Assembly (NCBI GenBank): GCA_015478945.1
Contig: JABUQX010088043.1
Location: 1 to 64,000, forward strand
Reading direction: 5' to 3'
DNA: 64,000 nucleotides
Source: Trachelipus rathkii
Lineage: Eukaryota > Arthropoda > Malacostraca > Isopoda > Trachelipodidae
Made by a program: the position numbers and the translations under genes. Below are positions 36,030 through 48,499 of this stretch, piece after piece (positions within the stretch are counted from its first letter, which is position 1; each line of letters opens with the position of its first letter). Below the pieces are notes generated by a model that was not told where the DNA came from, did not search any database, and was given only the letters and a program-made list of their open reading frames with translations.

Positions 36030-37700
36030 TACGAAAAAATGCTCAGAAAATTAGGTTGCTGAAAAAAGATTGGAAGAATCATGGAGGGCAAACAATGACG
36101 TGAGACACAGGATAAAACACTCCCTCGAGGAACAGTAATGACGTTGGTTTACGAGACGCCGGTCAAGAGGAAAAAGCTGCACGTTTTTGCTATTTACGCC
36201 CCATTCGCCAAAATGTGTCTGCAGAAATTAATGGAAGTTGTATGTCCCTATTTTTATCGAGCGTGGGGTAGGGATCATCCCCTCCAGTCTCCGAATAATG
36301 AGTCATGTGCTAATTTCCTGTGAATTCAGCTATGCGAGTAGTATATTCTCATAAACGTAGTTTATGTGAGGTTTTTTAAATTGAAATATAATACACATTC
36401 TCGAACGTTTGTCAAAATAATGAAAAGTATTTCAATATATGTGATGGGTAAGTTAGATATAATGCGTAATCAAATTATTCGCTTTTCTTTCGTTTTTACT
36501 GTTTTATGAGAAGTTCGTTGTAGCTTAGTGGAAAAAAATAAAGAAGGAAATTTCTCAGACGCTTATGATAGATGATGATAATTATACTGAAAGTAATGGA
36601 GAAATATACAATGATCCAAATAGTTCAGATGTAAATTTGATTGTGGAATAATAATTAAGTGTTACGCTAGTAACAAACACCTTCTAATAACTATATTAAA
36701 AAAATCTATCTCTCAATGATATACTGTTATTATTTGTTTCTTTTTCTATTGTAAATTTAATTGTTGAGCTGTGAGTAAAGTTTTTCAAACAATACATTAA
36801 TGACGTTCTCTCAAATTGAACCTTCGATTGATATTATGAATTTCTCTCATGATTTTGCTTCGTTGACTCACGTTAACTACGTAATGGTAACGAGAGTCGT
36901 GAGTTCACGGTCACTCCGCTTGGTTGATTCTCGAAGAATAAAGATAAACACACCTTAACTTATTCTACTAATATATAGCACACCAGATCTAAGTGTATGT
37001 GTATTAGCTATTATATATATTAATATATATATAGTATATATTATATATAGTCACGATCAACAGTTAGATATCGTGATATTTATACGTAGTATTTCCTATC
37101 GATAAATATATAATCATACGATCACTATAGTAATAAGTGTCGCTCTATATTACGTGGATCGTGACTCAAATATAATAATAAGAAACGTGTGCCTGAAATC
37201 GTATACTATTATCAATAATGCCACTTTATAATGATATTAGTATATATATAAAATATAATAACTCGCTACATTAAAATACTCACTATATAATATACAGATA
37301 ACTAGCAAGAGTTTATATATCAACGCAGGGAACTAATACTCCTTCACTCAGGAGGCTAACAATCACAGCAATTTAGATGCCACCTCGCATCGGTCGTGTG
37401 ATATCATATCTCTCGCCACTCGATAAAGATTTCACTCAACATGAAAGTACGTGGACAAAAAGTATAGAATGTTTCGCACGCGCATCTCTCGAATATATTC
37501 TCGCTATTTCACTGCTCAGTGCGAAATGATATATAGTCTAAGTTATGTGCTCAAGGTAAGCCTCTAAGTTTAGTTCTCACATAGAAGCGAGGTAAAATTC
37601 TATCACTTGTCTTCAACATCAAAAGATATCTTTGATATGAGACAGATGAATACAAACCTCCGAAAAGGCATAGACATCAATTATATTCTTAGCCTTATGT
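36030..37700. other. Unidentified sequence
   Basis: A 61-codon plus frame at 36138-36323 (start MTLVYETPVKRKKLHVFAI) has no known family. A GC-richer segment at 36840-36950 ends with GAATAAAGATAAA, and AT-rich tracts lie at 37010-37050. No repeat partner in the window. Confidence 0.3.
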
Positions 37701-37716
37701 ACCTTTACCCGATAGA

Positions 37717-38034
37717 ATGTTTGACCCACGGAAAGTCCATCTAGGAACAGAGAGCGCTATTCTTTTGTGGACATTTGGTTTTGTCTATGAACTCTCTTAC
37801 GTCAGAAGGAGCTTGGATAATTTGATACGAGCGCTGATGTGGATTCCGGATTCGAGAATTTCTAGAAAGACTTGGAATCGGGTGTATCAGAGGAGAGCCA
37901 AGTTTGCATCGGCTCACTATGTTATGCCTGGATCTCCGGCTTTGCGGCTGTCTGAAGTAGTAAATTTCTGTATTAAATACATCACGAATATTCTGCTATT
38001 TCTGATATATATGTATTGGACCTTCGTATATTGA
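37717..38034 (+). other. Unrecognised 105-codon open frame
   Basis: Starts at ATG and ends at TGA. The middle (residues about 30-75) is rich in R, S and W, including SRISRKTWNRVYQRRAKF, and the C-terminal ~18 residues are hydrophobic. I recognise no family. It is the longest clean frame between 36.1 and 38.3 kb, but chance frames of this length are expected in a window of this size. It could be a fragment of a retroelement or nothing. Confidence 0.15.
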
Positions 38035-38349
38035 TCTCTACGAACAAAGTAACATGTATATCATCTAAGATGCCAGTACGTAAGCAGGGTGTGTCGGGGA
38101 ACCCCCAGAGGGGGTCCCTCCATAGAAATGAATGAAATGCATAACAGAAGTGGAGAAAGGAGTGAGGAAGATGGATCAAGAAGAAGGAATGAGTCGGCGA
38201 AGGAGTCTGAGTCAGGGGAGTCTGAGTCAGTTAATAAACATTCGTATAACAACGATGTTCTTGTCCTTATATATGGCTTACCGGGGTCTGTAGATTTCGA
38301 AAAATGATTTTTTCAGAATCATGCCAAGAAAGAAAAAATTAAGAAAGTT

Positions 38350-40965
38350 AAATAAAATAAATTATAAAATTTCTTATCTTTTTGTTTATAACTTACAAAT
38401 TACGTTTTTACAATACCCTTAAAACAGTAAATCAGGAAATCAGTAAATCAAACAAGCCTCCTCACCTCCTACCGGTGATCTATTGATCTATTGATTTCGA
38501 CAATATTTTTTTACTTAAAATTGCATGTTTTACATACCCTAAAGCAATAAATCAGTAAATCAGTAAATCAGTAAATCTGTAAATCAAGCTGTCTTCCTCA
38601 CCCCTCTCGTGATCTATTGATCTATTGATCTATTGATTCTAAGTCATATTTTTTTTACTAAAATTGGTGCATTGTTTTACATAACCACTAAATTAGTACT
38701 AAATCAGTAAATCAAACAACCATACCGCCACCCCACTATTACATCTCACAGTGGATCTATTGATCTATTTGATTCAAGTCATTTTTTAGTACGAATTTGT
38801 TTTTCACATAAGCAGTAAATCAGTAAATTCAGTAAATCAAACCAGCCATACCGCACTGCCCACCTTATCCATAATCCATTGATCTATTGATCTATTGATA
38901 ACAAAGTTTTCATATTAATAAAGCTAACATAAAGCATTCTCATTTGGTTCTAAGTATCGTATAAATGCTAACAACAACAAACCCTAACCACACCTTAACC
39001 ACGGATCGATAAACGTTAAAAAATTAACAAAAGTTCCACACTTAACAATAACATGAAAGTAACTAACATAGCATATCTCTCCAAAAAACGTAACCTATGC
39101 AGACTTTGTTTCAAGCATTATCTCTAACAATAAACAATGTTAATTTAGCATTACATGTAATATTATAAACAAAAAAGAATCTCATACATAATGCTGTGTC
39201 TAATTATTCTACAATACTGAATGTTCAACGCGCATATATATGCTAACTAACAAAGTATTTCACATTAATTAAAGACTTACATAGCATCATCATGAAGCTT
39301 AACTACTCTCACACAGAAGACCTTACCATACCTTAAACATGAATTAAATCTTGTTAACGTTAACAATAGCTGAATCCACACTTAACAAACAGTAGAGAGT
39401 AACTAACAAGCATACAAAGACGCAACCTATCCTTACTTTGTCAAGCATATCCTTCCTCTAACAAGTTATCTCAAATGTTAATTTATATTAACATAGTGCG
39501 TAAAGATACTGTTATAACACATAAATGTTGAGTCACAACACTTGTGCCTACATTAATCATACTAGATCCATGACTATAATCTAATGTAATAAAGTTTCCA
39601 CATCAATAAAAGATAACATACATAACATGAACTAAGAATTATAATGTTTATAAAACGACAAACCTAAACACAACTTAGACACGACTGAAATTCGAAAACT
39701 AGATAATGAACATTAACAAGATGTTCCACACTGTAACACCAGAGAAGGAGTAAAACGTAACGATTGCATTACTACTATAAACGTAACCTATTCATACTTT
39801 TTTTCAAGCATATCTCTATTTTATTTAAACGTTAATCTGTTACATTGAAAAGTATATATTTAACAAAAATGTATCATATTCTTGTATAATTATATATACA
39901 GACCAACGAATATATGTAATGTAACAAAGTTTTTTACATAGCCATAGTAATATTATAACAAAAATTATATCAATAACCATTACCTCTAAATATACAATAT
40001 CCCAACAAATAAAAAATAACAAAGTTTTATCCAACATAACATAATTAAAATAATTCTTGAATAAAATATCATAGTAAATGTAATTAGTTTACAGATTTTA
40101 AAGCAGTAAATCAGTATAAATCAAATCACCCACCCCTCCCAATCCGGCTAACCTACCCACCCGTCCAAGACCTGTTGATTCTCGTATATATCATTGAATT
40201 CAGGTCACATACAGCTCCGTGGAAGGTATCATTTCGGATAAACTTAGCGCATAAAATAGTTCTTTATATTACTAACCATCACCGAATTATTGCTAACGTA
40301 ACATGTTTTCACCTTAATAAAGTTAACATAGCATACCAGAACAGATATATGTTACAAGACAAAACCTAACACCTGCTCTCACGAGCGTGTGAACTATAAA
40401 CTCTACTAACATAACAAAAGTGTTTTCTCTCCGTACTTAAACAACAGTAAAGTAACCTTAGCCCAGCTTACAAACGTAACCTATTCACAATATTTCAAGC
40501 ATATCTCTAACATATCATAGTTAATGTTTTTAATATTAACATGGTATATTTAACAAAATGTAGCATAAAAATTAGCGTGAGATGTCATCATACCTGCACA
40601 ACGAAAAAGATGCTAACGTAACATATCGTTGTTTGCCATTAACTTTCGGATATTTAAACAAAATTTTCATCATAACCTTACCTAAATATCATTAATCCCC
40701 AACGCCAATAATTGCAAACATAGCTTTTAATCAAACATAACATAGAAGATATACATACAAAGTTTATCCATACATAATATCACTTAAAAATATAGTTCTT
40801 TAATAATATACAGCATAGTGTAAAGCGTATAAGATTACTGATTTTTTAAACGAGTAAATCAGTAGAATCAGAGTAACTAATCAATCCCGGTCCTTGCAGC
40901 CCCTCCCCATCTACCCAACAGGCCCATGATCCTAGTCTATCTTATTGATTCAATTATGTCATAGG
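38350..40965 (+). repeat. Second block of the ~290 bp satellite, direct orientation, noisy
   Basis: First come five ~120 bp units each with AAATCAGTAAATCA and GATCTATTGATCTATTGAT (38400-38900). Then come about four satellite monomers (markers near 38920, 39265, 39600 and 40315) collinear with about 3950-6480. Matching private features include CTATGCATACTTTGTCAAGC-type words (4212 and 39092), the CCCAACAAATA plus AACAAAGTTTTATCC segment (4702 and 39992), and the C-rich linkers. Small insertions occur every few tens of bases, far more than in the 4-6.5 kb copy. Confidence 0.85.
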
Positions 40966-41215
40966 GGTTGGCGACGCACCGGTTGCGGCTGCCGCGTGCG
41001 TGGGTGCGAGCTCATTTTGTGCGGTTGCGGTGCGGGTGCGCATCAAAATTTCAGCGACCTGATGCGGTGCGGTGCGGCGGTGCGGCGGTGCGGTGCGGTG
41101 CAGAAAAAATAAAAGGCGTGCGGGTGCGGAGCACGAGAAAAAATTAAGCGGTGTCGGGTGCAGGTGCGGTGCCTTGGTGCCGCGTCCTTTGATTCGCACC
41201 TCGACCGCACAGCTT
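40966..41215. repeat. GC-rich (GTGCGG)n minisatellite
   Basis: Imperfect GTGCGG/GCGGTGCGG units in a strongly GC-rich patch inside AT-rich DNA, starting abruptly with GGGGTTGGCGACGCACC. The left edge resembles the GGGGTTGGC ends of some hAT elements, but no matching inverted end is visible on the right. Confidence 0.8.
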
Positions 41216-41255
41216 CCGAAAATTTTAAAAGGGAAAAAAAAAGAAAAATGAACAA

Positions 41256-41465
41256 ATGAAGTATATAGAGTAGTATTATATAATATACAATATTATATTT
41301 TCAGTATATATTATATAATATATATTAATATATTATATATATATATATATAGTATATATAAGTATAGTATATCTATATAATCAATAATATTTACGATTAT
41401 ATTAATATATATATATATATATAACTATATATATTTAACTATTAATTATATATATATATATACGA
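41256..41465. repeat. (TA)n-rich tract
   Basis: Interrupted TATATA repeats. Confidence 0.9.
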
Positions 41466-41521
41466 ATAAGAGTAGGAATGGCAGGTTTGCATATAAGTTA
41501 TTTTTTTTTGGAGCAAGAAAA

Positions 41522-42037
41522 TTAACGATTAGGATCACTTACGTTTACAAACACGCTTAGCAAGGCTGATATTTCTATTCCGAGTTTATCAAAATTAACA
41601 AAATGATAGGTAAACAAAATAGTTTTTCCATATACGATGTCATTGTCCATCATTAATGGGATACAACAATTACTCTGGATGAAGGGAGTTCCCTAGGTTA
41701 GGTGTTCTAAGTTATTACTATTTGCTCTCGGATTTAATTTTTTCAACATCTCTTCTCCAGCGACGGTCAATTTTCTCTCTGTGTTGATGATCTTGCGTTA
41801 TATATATAGCCGGTTGGCCAGGTGCCTTTTCTCTAACGAAACTTCTCAATATAGGCACTTGAGAACATTTAGACCTTTGCTATTCTTGCAACAATGGGTA
41901 ACTCCCACTGACTCCAATTTCTCTCCCACCAAAACCTCAGCAGCATTACTTTTTAAGATAAAAGGGAATCGAAGAACACATCGCCTGCTATCTATCTGTC
42001 CACAGTAACTTAATCCTTTATTCATGGGTTTGCCCAA
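41522..42037 (-). pseudogene. Coding-like fragment A, 172 codons with three internal stops
   Basis: Read on the minus strand from 42037 the frame holds 172 codons with only three internal stops (one at 41846), fewer than the nine or ten expected by chance at this base composition. The product begins MGKPMNKGLSYCGQI and later has EEMLKKLNPRANSNN and DNDIVYGKTILFTYHFV. I recognise no domain. A GTAAGTGAT splice-donor-like site lies near its 3' end (about 41532). It could be a decayed exon, part of an endogenous viral or other large element, or a statistical accident. Confidence 0.3.
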
Positions 42038-42402
42038 TTCCTGTAACTTCTACGGCAAAGTCAAATTTTCTAGAACTCATGTTCTAGCATGGACACTTAA
42101 CATGCGCACCGCATATATTAAACTACTGCGAATAATTGTCATTTCGCCACAAAACTCCTTGAGTTGTCACCGCATGTTCCTTTCTCATTCCTCTTATATC
42201 GCCCAGTCCGTTCGACAGTGCTGTGACATATGGATTGTGTAGTATATGGTCAAGACCTCCGCCCAACTCTTACAGTGACACACTGTTCTTGATCCCATCC
42301 GAAAACGAGGCGATTCGTATTCTCGCACTGGAGACCTGTCCGTTCGTCCCCCAGGCGTAGCTTGATCAGTTTGTTAAATATGTTGTGCTATACTCTCTTC
42401 GA

Positions 42403-42786
42403 TTAGGAATTCCAACATACTGTGGGCAAGCGAAGTTTATCTTCGCTTTCAAAACCCCAATTACATGTTCTGCTCTTGACACCTGATTCTGGCAGGATGA
42501 TTACCTCAGAATCCAATTTTACTGGGTCGATTTGCTCATTAACCACAGTGTATACCTCATATCCATCCTTAAGTTTTCACTCCTTATACATTCCAAGGCT
42601 TTCGCAAAAGGTGCTCGCTTTTCTCTTATCGAGAAGAAGAGTCGCTACTATACCTTGTGCTATTTCTCCCGAGCTGGCCCACCATATTGCTTGGCCGCCT
42701 GACCTACTCTTCTCCAAATTTAGTCCAACCCTCTGGCGTCTATCTGTATTTTTTTTTTTTTTTACAGATTTTGTTACCATGTCCAC
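42403..42786 (-). pseudogene. Coding-like fragment B, 127 codons with one internal TGA
   Basis: On the minus strand the frame runs from 42786 to a TAA at 42403, broken only by a TGA at 42577-42579. The part after the TGA reads KLKDGYEVYTVVNEQ and SEVIILPESGVKSRTCNWG, which looks like ordinary folded protein rather than low complexity. No family recognised. A 156-codon frame lies opposite on the plus strand (42422-42892), so only one of the two can be real over most of its length. The weaker composition (SLSSL, FFFFF) of the plus frame makes me favour the minus strand. Confidence 0.3.
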
Positions 42787-42895
42787 TCAGAGGGCACGCC
42801 AAGCCGTCTTACAGTTCAAGGAACGGGTGTGGTCGGGTGCGACACCTTCAGATATTCATCAATCTAACTCAAACTACGGCCAGTTATGTTAGCAC
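42779..42895 (+). other. Possible exon start behind a polypyrimidine-AG site
   Basis: A run of 15 T followed by ACAG at 42750-42768 looks like a 3' splice site. Ten bases later an ATG opens MSTQRARQAVLQFKERVW, which stops at 42890. The next frame (QIFINLTQTTASYVSTTTQ) stays open to about 42960, suggesting a frameshift. No family recognised. A T-run beside AG can occur by chance in this composition. Confidence 0.2.
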
Positions 42896-43029
42896 CACGA
42901 CTCAAGCTTTAAAGCTAAAGAGAGATATAAATTCCAGTCATTGTCGCGGACGGGAAAACACAGCAAGTCATGGATAGAGAATTTAAACAGACGACAAGAC
43001 TTAGGGCATAGGACGTGGCCAGTGAATGA

Positions 43030-43326
43030 TTAGGCAGAGCCACCCGTCAGCCTTTGGTACTTGAGCCTGTGAGTTACGAATTCAACACATAACTCATGTC
43101 GCTGACACAGCACCCTTATGTTTGCTTCAACGAGTGTTCCCGCGTTCTTCTCTGTTAACAGAAAGCGGATGGTTAGATAAGCGAAGTGAACAACGCTTCC
43201 ATTCAAAGTCAAATTGTATGCCCCTGACTGCGGGTTCAACGGGAATGGGTGTAATCCTCTTATTAAGAGTGAACACGAGATAAAAGACTTAAGCAAGCGA
43301 CAATCCGCCGTACACACGAATCTCAC
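43030..43326 (-). other. Coding-like fragment C, 98 codons
   Basis: Minus-strand open frame with SGAYNLTLNGSVVHFAYLTI and EANIRVLCQRHELC, ending at TGA at 43030. No recognised family, no repeat content. It lies in the same orientation as fragments A and B and within the pyrimidine-rich (on plus) stretch. Confidence 0.2.
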
Positions 43327-43432
43327 AGGTAGGCGTCAAGTGTCGGAACTTTTCCGCTCTGCGGAATCAGCTCCATCAGCCTTTTGGGCCTTCTCGGCGT
43401 ACTGAACTCTTCATACGAAAAGAGAACGCGTC

Positions 43433-43784
43433 ATGGCTGAACCTCATGACTTTCCCCACACTCCAGAGTTTATGGGTGAACACCTAGTATTAACTCAGGC
43501 TGCGGCATACATCGGGACGGAAGGAAAAGAGTATGAGACGGTGGCCCTTTGTAATAGACTCGCTCTGCATACATACTGTGAAGAAAGAAATATTAACACG
43601 TCATCGATGCAGCCATAGAAATTATCAGAAAATCTCACAGTTCTTTGAAGCGCGTATCCGCCGCGCTCATATCGCTACGCAATATCCGGTATTTGTAGAT
43701 GATGGGCAGGTTTCTCCAAGAATATTGTTACATTTCGTTTATTCGCTGAAAATGCGCACGCGAGGGATGGAGATATCTATATGA
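43433..43784 (+). other. Coding-like fragment D, two frames in series
   Basis: A 61-codon frame (43433-43618) beginning MAEPHDFPHTPEFMGEH is continued in a second frame, SHRNYQKISQFFEARIRRAH and VFVDDGQVSPRILLHF, to 43784. The two would join through a frameshift around 43600. Composition is that of an ordinary soluble protein. No family recognised. The switch from minus-strand to plus-strand coding-like frames here coincides with a change in strand purine content. Confidence 0.25.
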
Positions 43785-43789
43785 CTAGT

Positions 43790-45150
43790 CAAAAGGAGAG
43801 TACAGAAGGGAAGAACCGTTTCGCAGGGATATTAGGAATAAGTTAGAACGGTGGTAGTCTTAGAGATGGCGGATGATATCTGCTAGAAGTTGGTTGGTTT
43901 GGTAAGGACAAATTGAAATTTCATTAATGGTTTAGACACACCCAACCAGGAAAATTCTATCCGAGATAAGCGAGATATATTAGAAGTCAGAAATATAATT
44001 AATGTGCGAGAACTTTCAAAATGATCTAGATAGTAAAAGAGGTGAGTATAGTGTAATTTGAAAATGAGATTGAATATATTCTATATAGTATTTATACTCT
44101 GGAGATCAAGATGGTCATCAGGCGTTACTAAGTGAGGATTGGAGGTATATTCATGTGCTCTTTGGTGAGAAGAGTGAGTTATGGAGAAGCAGATAGGAAT
44201 AACAGTAGGAGATAAGACCAGAACCCTAGGCAACCACTACTATTGATAGAAAAAAAAAAACGAAAGTCGCCCCATAACAAATTGCCCTGGGGTATAAGAC
44301 AGATTTGAAAGAAAACTAGACATAGATAAGTAAGCAAGAGAAGGAGGAAACCCAAAAGGATTCGGGAGCTATGAGAGAGGCCGCGACGCGTGCCAATACC
44401 CGAGCCAGGTATTACATAATGACCTTATATGATCACAAGCGCCACCACGGGCCAGTCTCACCCGTAGAAAGTTCCTGCAGCAGAAATCAATGAAATCAGT
44501 TAGATAGGAAAGTCATATCGCGAGTTGAAGAGCTCTTAGCGGGTAGAAGCGAAAGAAGCCGATACAGTGCGAATTCGCGAAAGAAGTGAATGAACCTTAA
44601 CGTGACTGTTACCTAAGTTATTAGAATCTACGAACATTGAGAGTTTCGATTGAAGGGTTCTCAAAGAGTTTATTAGATAGAAAACTCACCGAGCATAGAG
44701 ATAGTAGCAGCTCTATTCATCTGCTGTTAAAGGACAGTCGCAGTAGCAGGCGGTCTTCCTTTGCGAGCGGTGACAATGTATTTGACAGAGGTAGTGCGTG
44801 CTTCAACACACTGAGGAAAGCTATTGTGATTGAGACATAGAAGGGAATATGTTGAACGAAGGCTGGAGTAACAGCACGAAAAGAAGCAGCACCTCGCTCA
44901 AAAACACTCGGAGGCAGGAATGCCATCCGCGGCCACCCGCCTTCCCTAACGTTCATAGATTTCAGATAGCCCATGCACCCGATTTCATAATGAAACTCAC
45001 ACGGACCCAAGGTATAGGACGACCTTGAGCAGAAGGAGGATGGGAAGAGGAAGGAAGCCAGAATCTGTCTAGAGGTCTGAGAGAGAAGTGGAATAGGAGG
45101 AGAATAAATAGGGACGGCCTGAAGAGATTGGCACTTTTCATTGGTGCAGA
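43790..45150. other. Purine-rich sequence, no identifiable gene
   Basis: The plus strand is markedly A+G-rich, with short frames such as 44637-44840 (MRVSIEGFSKSLLDRKL, then serine-rich). A GATC/CGCG-containing patch lies near 44390-44470. Nothing recognised. Confidence 0.3.
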
Positions 45151-45960
45151 ATATAGCAACAGGGCGAGACCATCATTATCGAAATAAGAGGGTAAAAAGG
45201 ACAGATTACAGGAAGTTGTTAGAGATGTTTTTGGCAAGAGGGCCAGAGAGATTTTATCAGTAGGAAATCAAGGAGGTTTAGCGCACTTTCCTTTTGATGA
45301 AAAGCCCGCTTTGTGTCTCGAACGATTGAGTATTCCGGTGTGCGGAAGATTTCTAGGTACTTGAAATTGAACAAAAGTGAAGAAATTCGAATTAAGGGCG
45401 AAGTGATTAGAAGAACCGGAGAAGGTTTCCACCCGCCGATTACGCACATGTACTTCTGGAATGGCCAGAGAGCAAGCACGATCAACCATGGATTATGAGG
45501 AGAGAAAGATTTTAGTCGAAGAAGGGAATGAACCTGCTCAATCCCATCAACCCGACTTACATGCTCGGTGCACCTTATGGGGACAGAGCCGTTGGAAGCA
45601 AGGTGTCACCAGAGTCAAAGCAGTCATAGTTCTTTATAACCGTTAGGTGTAGAAACTCGACGTCAAGGCGTCCAATCGGACCCGATCAAGGGGCGTAGTT
45701 GCCAGAAAAGAAACCGGCGATAGTAAACATGGAGGAGCTAGTTATAGAGAAAGGGCAAGTATTAAAATTTGAGAGATATAGGTTGTGGGCAGATTTACCC
45801 GATAGGAGGCGGAAAGTGATGTATTTTATAAGGGAAAAAAAACAGTGTGAAAGAGAAATCAATAGGTCAAGTGTGTTCAAGGATATTGGTTGGTACGATC
45901 CGAAATGTGTGTTGGGGTTCTTTAATATGTTTGCTCCAGATCTGTTTAGAGATGACTGAA
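45150..45960 (+). pseudogene. Coding-like fragment E, several plus-strand pieces
   Basis: Plus-strand frames follow one another: YRKLLEMF and ERFY-type words near 45200, then a 61-codon frame at 45313-45498 with GVRKISRYLKLNKSEEIR and GEGFHPPITHMYFWNGQ, then an 86-codon frame at 45699-45959 with MEELVIEKGQVLKFERYRLW and VLGFFNMFAPDLFRDD, ending at TGA. The last piece has strongly protein-like composition and no stop for 260 bases. I recognise no family. The region is interrupted near 45500-45690. It may be one broken gene or two. Confidence 0.3.
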
Positions 45961-48156
45961 TTGATCGGCGTCTGCCTCTCCAGCGCTAAATCAGTGTATT
46001 GAGCTGACGCGTGTATTAGAGGATCCCAGACGCCATTCCGGAGTGGTTATGGTGTAATGAGGCGGAGTCATTGAAAGTGGCCTTGCTAAATCAGGAGGAC
46101 CGTTCCCAAATATTATGATTGTGAGATAGAGAATGATGTATGGCAGTGTCGTGGGTGTGAGATAAGGTAGCGAGTTGTTAGATATGCATAAAGGCTCGAG
46201 TGATAATAAATCATGTTGTCTTTGGTTTAGTGGTGGACACGGTTCGGATGCGGAGGCAAGTTAGCGACAAAGAATTATTTTGTGAGGCATAGGCAATGAA
46301 GAATAGTAAGTAGTAGGAGGTATCTCTGTTAAATGGGCATGCTCATGTCCTGTGCTCACTTGCGTACTTAAGTTCTACAGTTGTGAGATTCTATACTGTC
46401 TTAGGTGTCTCACTGTATCGGCGCGTGACAACACAGATGGTTGACCAGTAGGGCGCGTATTGAGTGCGGCCGTACTTTTGAACGCAAACTTCTCCCATGG
46501 ATATCCTCCCCCTCTCGCCTCTTGATTTTTAGTATGGCCAGATTCTTGAAGTTATAATGGTTGACAGCGTGTTTTCGAAATTGTATTCTTAGACAAGACC
46601 ACTCTTATTTCAGTCTCTATCATATGGATTCGTCAGCCCTAGACGCGCGTGACTTTAGCCTAAAGAGCCTGTAAAATCCCCGTTATTCTAAAGGATATCA
46701 CATATGGTATCCGGCTGAAACAGACAATTTTGTACTTCGGCTGCTCACTCCCGTAAAAATGAGAATATTTTATGTTGGACCCTCTCTCATGTAGGGGTAA
46801 CGCTAGCAATGAAATCGCTGATTGAGAGGCCAAAATAGGGCACTATTCTTTCTTCAGTTTAAGGATGCTTGATTCCATTTTGAGTGACTCTCTTTCACTG
46901 GAATGCCATTACAGGCCACCTCCCATTAACTGCGAATGGCGGTTATCTTTACTCGGATCGCGTCGTTTATCACAGAACGGAAATTATTCCTATAAATTGC
47001 ACGGAGCATTTGAGTTGTTCGTTTTCGCTTCGTCACTGACGTGAAAGCGGACATATACACGAACCTATAATAGTGAGCTATTTCTCGGGTTGATACTTGG
47101 CACGACCTAAGCCCAGTTAATTGGCCGATCTTACACATCCACTGGCACAGTCACTATATGTCACGAAGATCCTCCTCTCCATCTCAAATTTTGCTCCGTC
47201 GCCATAGCTCGCAACTGTTCGTTATATCTTCATATTGTTCACACTGAAACCCATTTGGCCGTCGTCATTTTCCGTACTTTAGGATCCATTACCACCTTCT
47301 AAAAAAAGAATATATCCCTATCTTATCTGAATCTTCCTACTTCTTAGCAATAACTCTATTTTCTTGTACTCCATTTGGATATTATTTATTTCAGTTTTTA
47401 CTTTTGTTTTATCTAATATTAGGACTATTTATAATTTAAGGATATAATTTAATTTAGTTTTATATTATTTTGATCTGAATATTTTGTCGCCACTCATATT
47501 TTCTTTGACATTTATAATATGTATGTCCAGGACCCACGCCCATCGAGTTGATTATTTAGACCCTAGTGTGGCGTTCTGTGCGATACCGTTGGTATGTCCT
47601 GTACATTTGAATAAAAAAAATTCCGTACAAGTGAACAAATGTAACTGAAACCATAAAATTTAGAGACAGGATCCTCAATTTCATCTTCTTCTCATTTTTA
47701 TATTTCGTTGACTGTCATGTCTGAGGATATTAAAACTCTCTTCAGAGCTATTACGAGAGGATGACAAAAAAAGTGCTTGCCGATTATCATAATGATACCT
47801 TTAAATGATTGGAGTAAATTGCGTATCCAAATTTGTCAAATTCTAGACATAGGAAATTGTCTTGAGATGCGCGAAGACAATTTATAATTCTAATCATCTC
47901 AGAGCGGCCGTAACCGGCAGAGAGATTTCATATTATATCTCTTTGAAATCCTTGACATTAAGTTCAAGAGTAAGCCTCAGACGTCACTTTTGTTTATTAC
48001 ATAGAGAAGTTAGGCCGCTGCAGACTTTATTATCTGGCGCCGCTGGTTTATGATTAAGATATCAAATATCACTATTCTGATATGCCCGTATATCTCTGGT
48101 TCGAATTTAGAGGGTATGCCAGCAATTTGATCTCCTATATGTATCTTTGGAAGTTT
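45960..48156. other. Unidentified moderate-GC sequence, pyrimidine-rich after 46.3 kb
   Basis: The plus strand turns pyrimidine-rich from about 46.4 kb. A 70-codon minus frame at 46926-47138 reads SAFTSVTKRKRTTQML and is followed by looser minus-strand frames. Nothing matches a family I know, and no repeat partner is visible. Confidence 0.3.
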
Positions 48157-48498
48157 TCACGAATTAACCTTTCGCGTCTGGACTATTGTTTGAGAGACCT
48201 GTCGACCACTATTTCTAGAGTGGTGAATTTGAGTACCGAAAGATTGGTGATTTATCACTACCTCTAAGTAAACGAAACAGGAAGTTTTCCTCCCTGCTTT
48301 ATTAACATTTGTGCGACACCAAGCCTGTGCCCATGCACCTCCTAGATGGGTAGCACTGAATGTTATCTGGAGAATAAGGTTGTCATTTCTGCCAACATTC
48401 CTTATTAAATATACGTCATCTCGATACATTTCACCTGAGATATAGACAGCGTTTCTCAGTGATAATTGGTTCCATCGACAGCCTACGAGGTCAAAATT
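48157..48498 (-). pseudogene. Coding-like fragment F, 113 codons
   Basis: A minus-strand frame open from 48498 to a stop at 48157. The product has GCRWNQLSLRNAVYISGEM, YRDDVYLIRNVGRNDNLIL and SATHLGGAWAQAWCRTN, a balanced composition typical of real protein. Upstream, another frame (DVYGVSLFPLGSHAVDTLEL) reads into it through an apparent one-base shift near 48500, as expected of a broken or mis-sequenced gene. No family recognised. A 61-codon plus frame (48082-48267) overlaps its 3' part. Confidence 0.35.
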
Positions 48499-48499
48499 T

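Noticed and set aside
38350..38900. Regularly spaced short repeats as a CRISPR array
   Set aside because: Repeats are ATCTATTG and AAATCAGTAAATC runs with similar, non-unique intervals, in a eukaryotic satellite; no cas genes.
40954..41255. Minus-strand frames rich in A, P, H, T and R
   Set aside because: Translation of the GTGCGG minisatellite.
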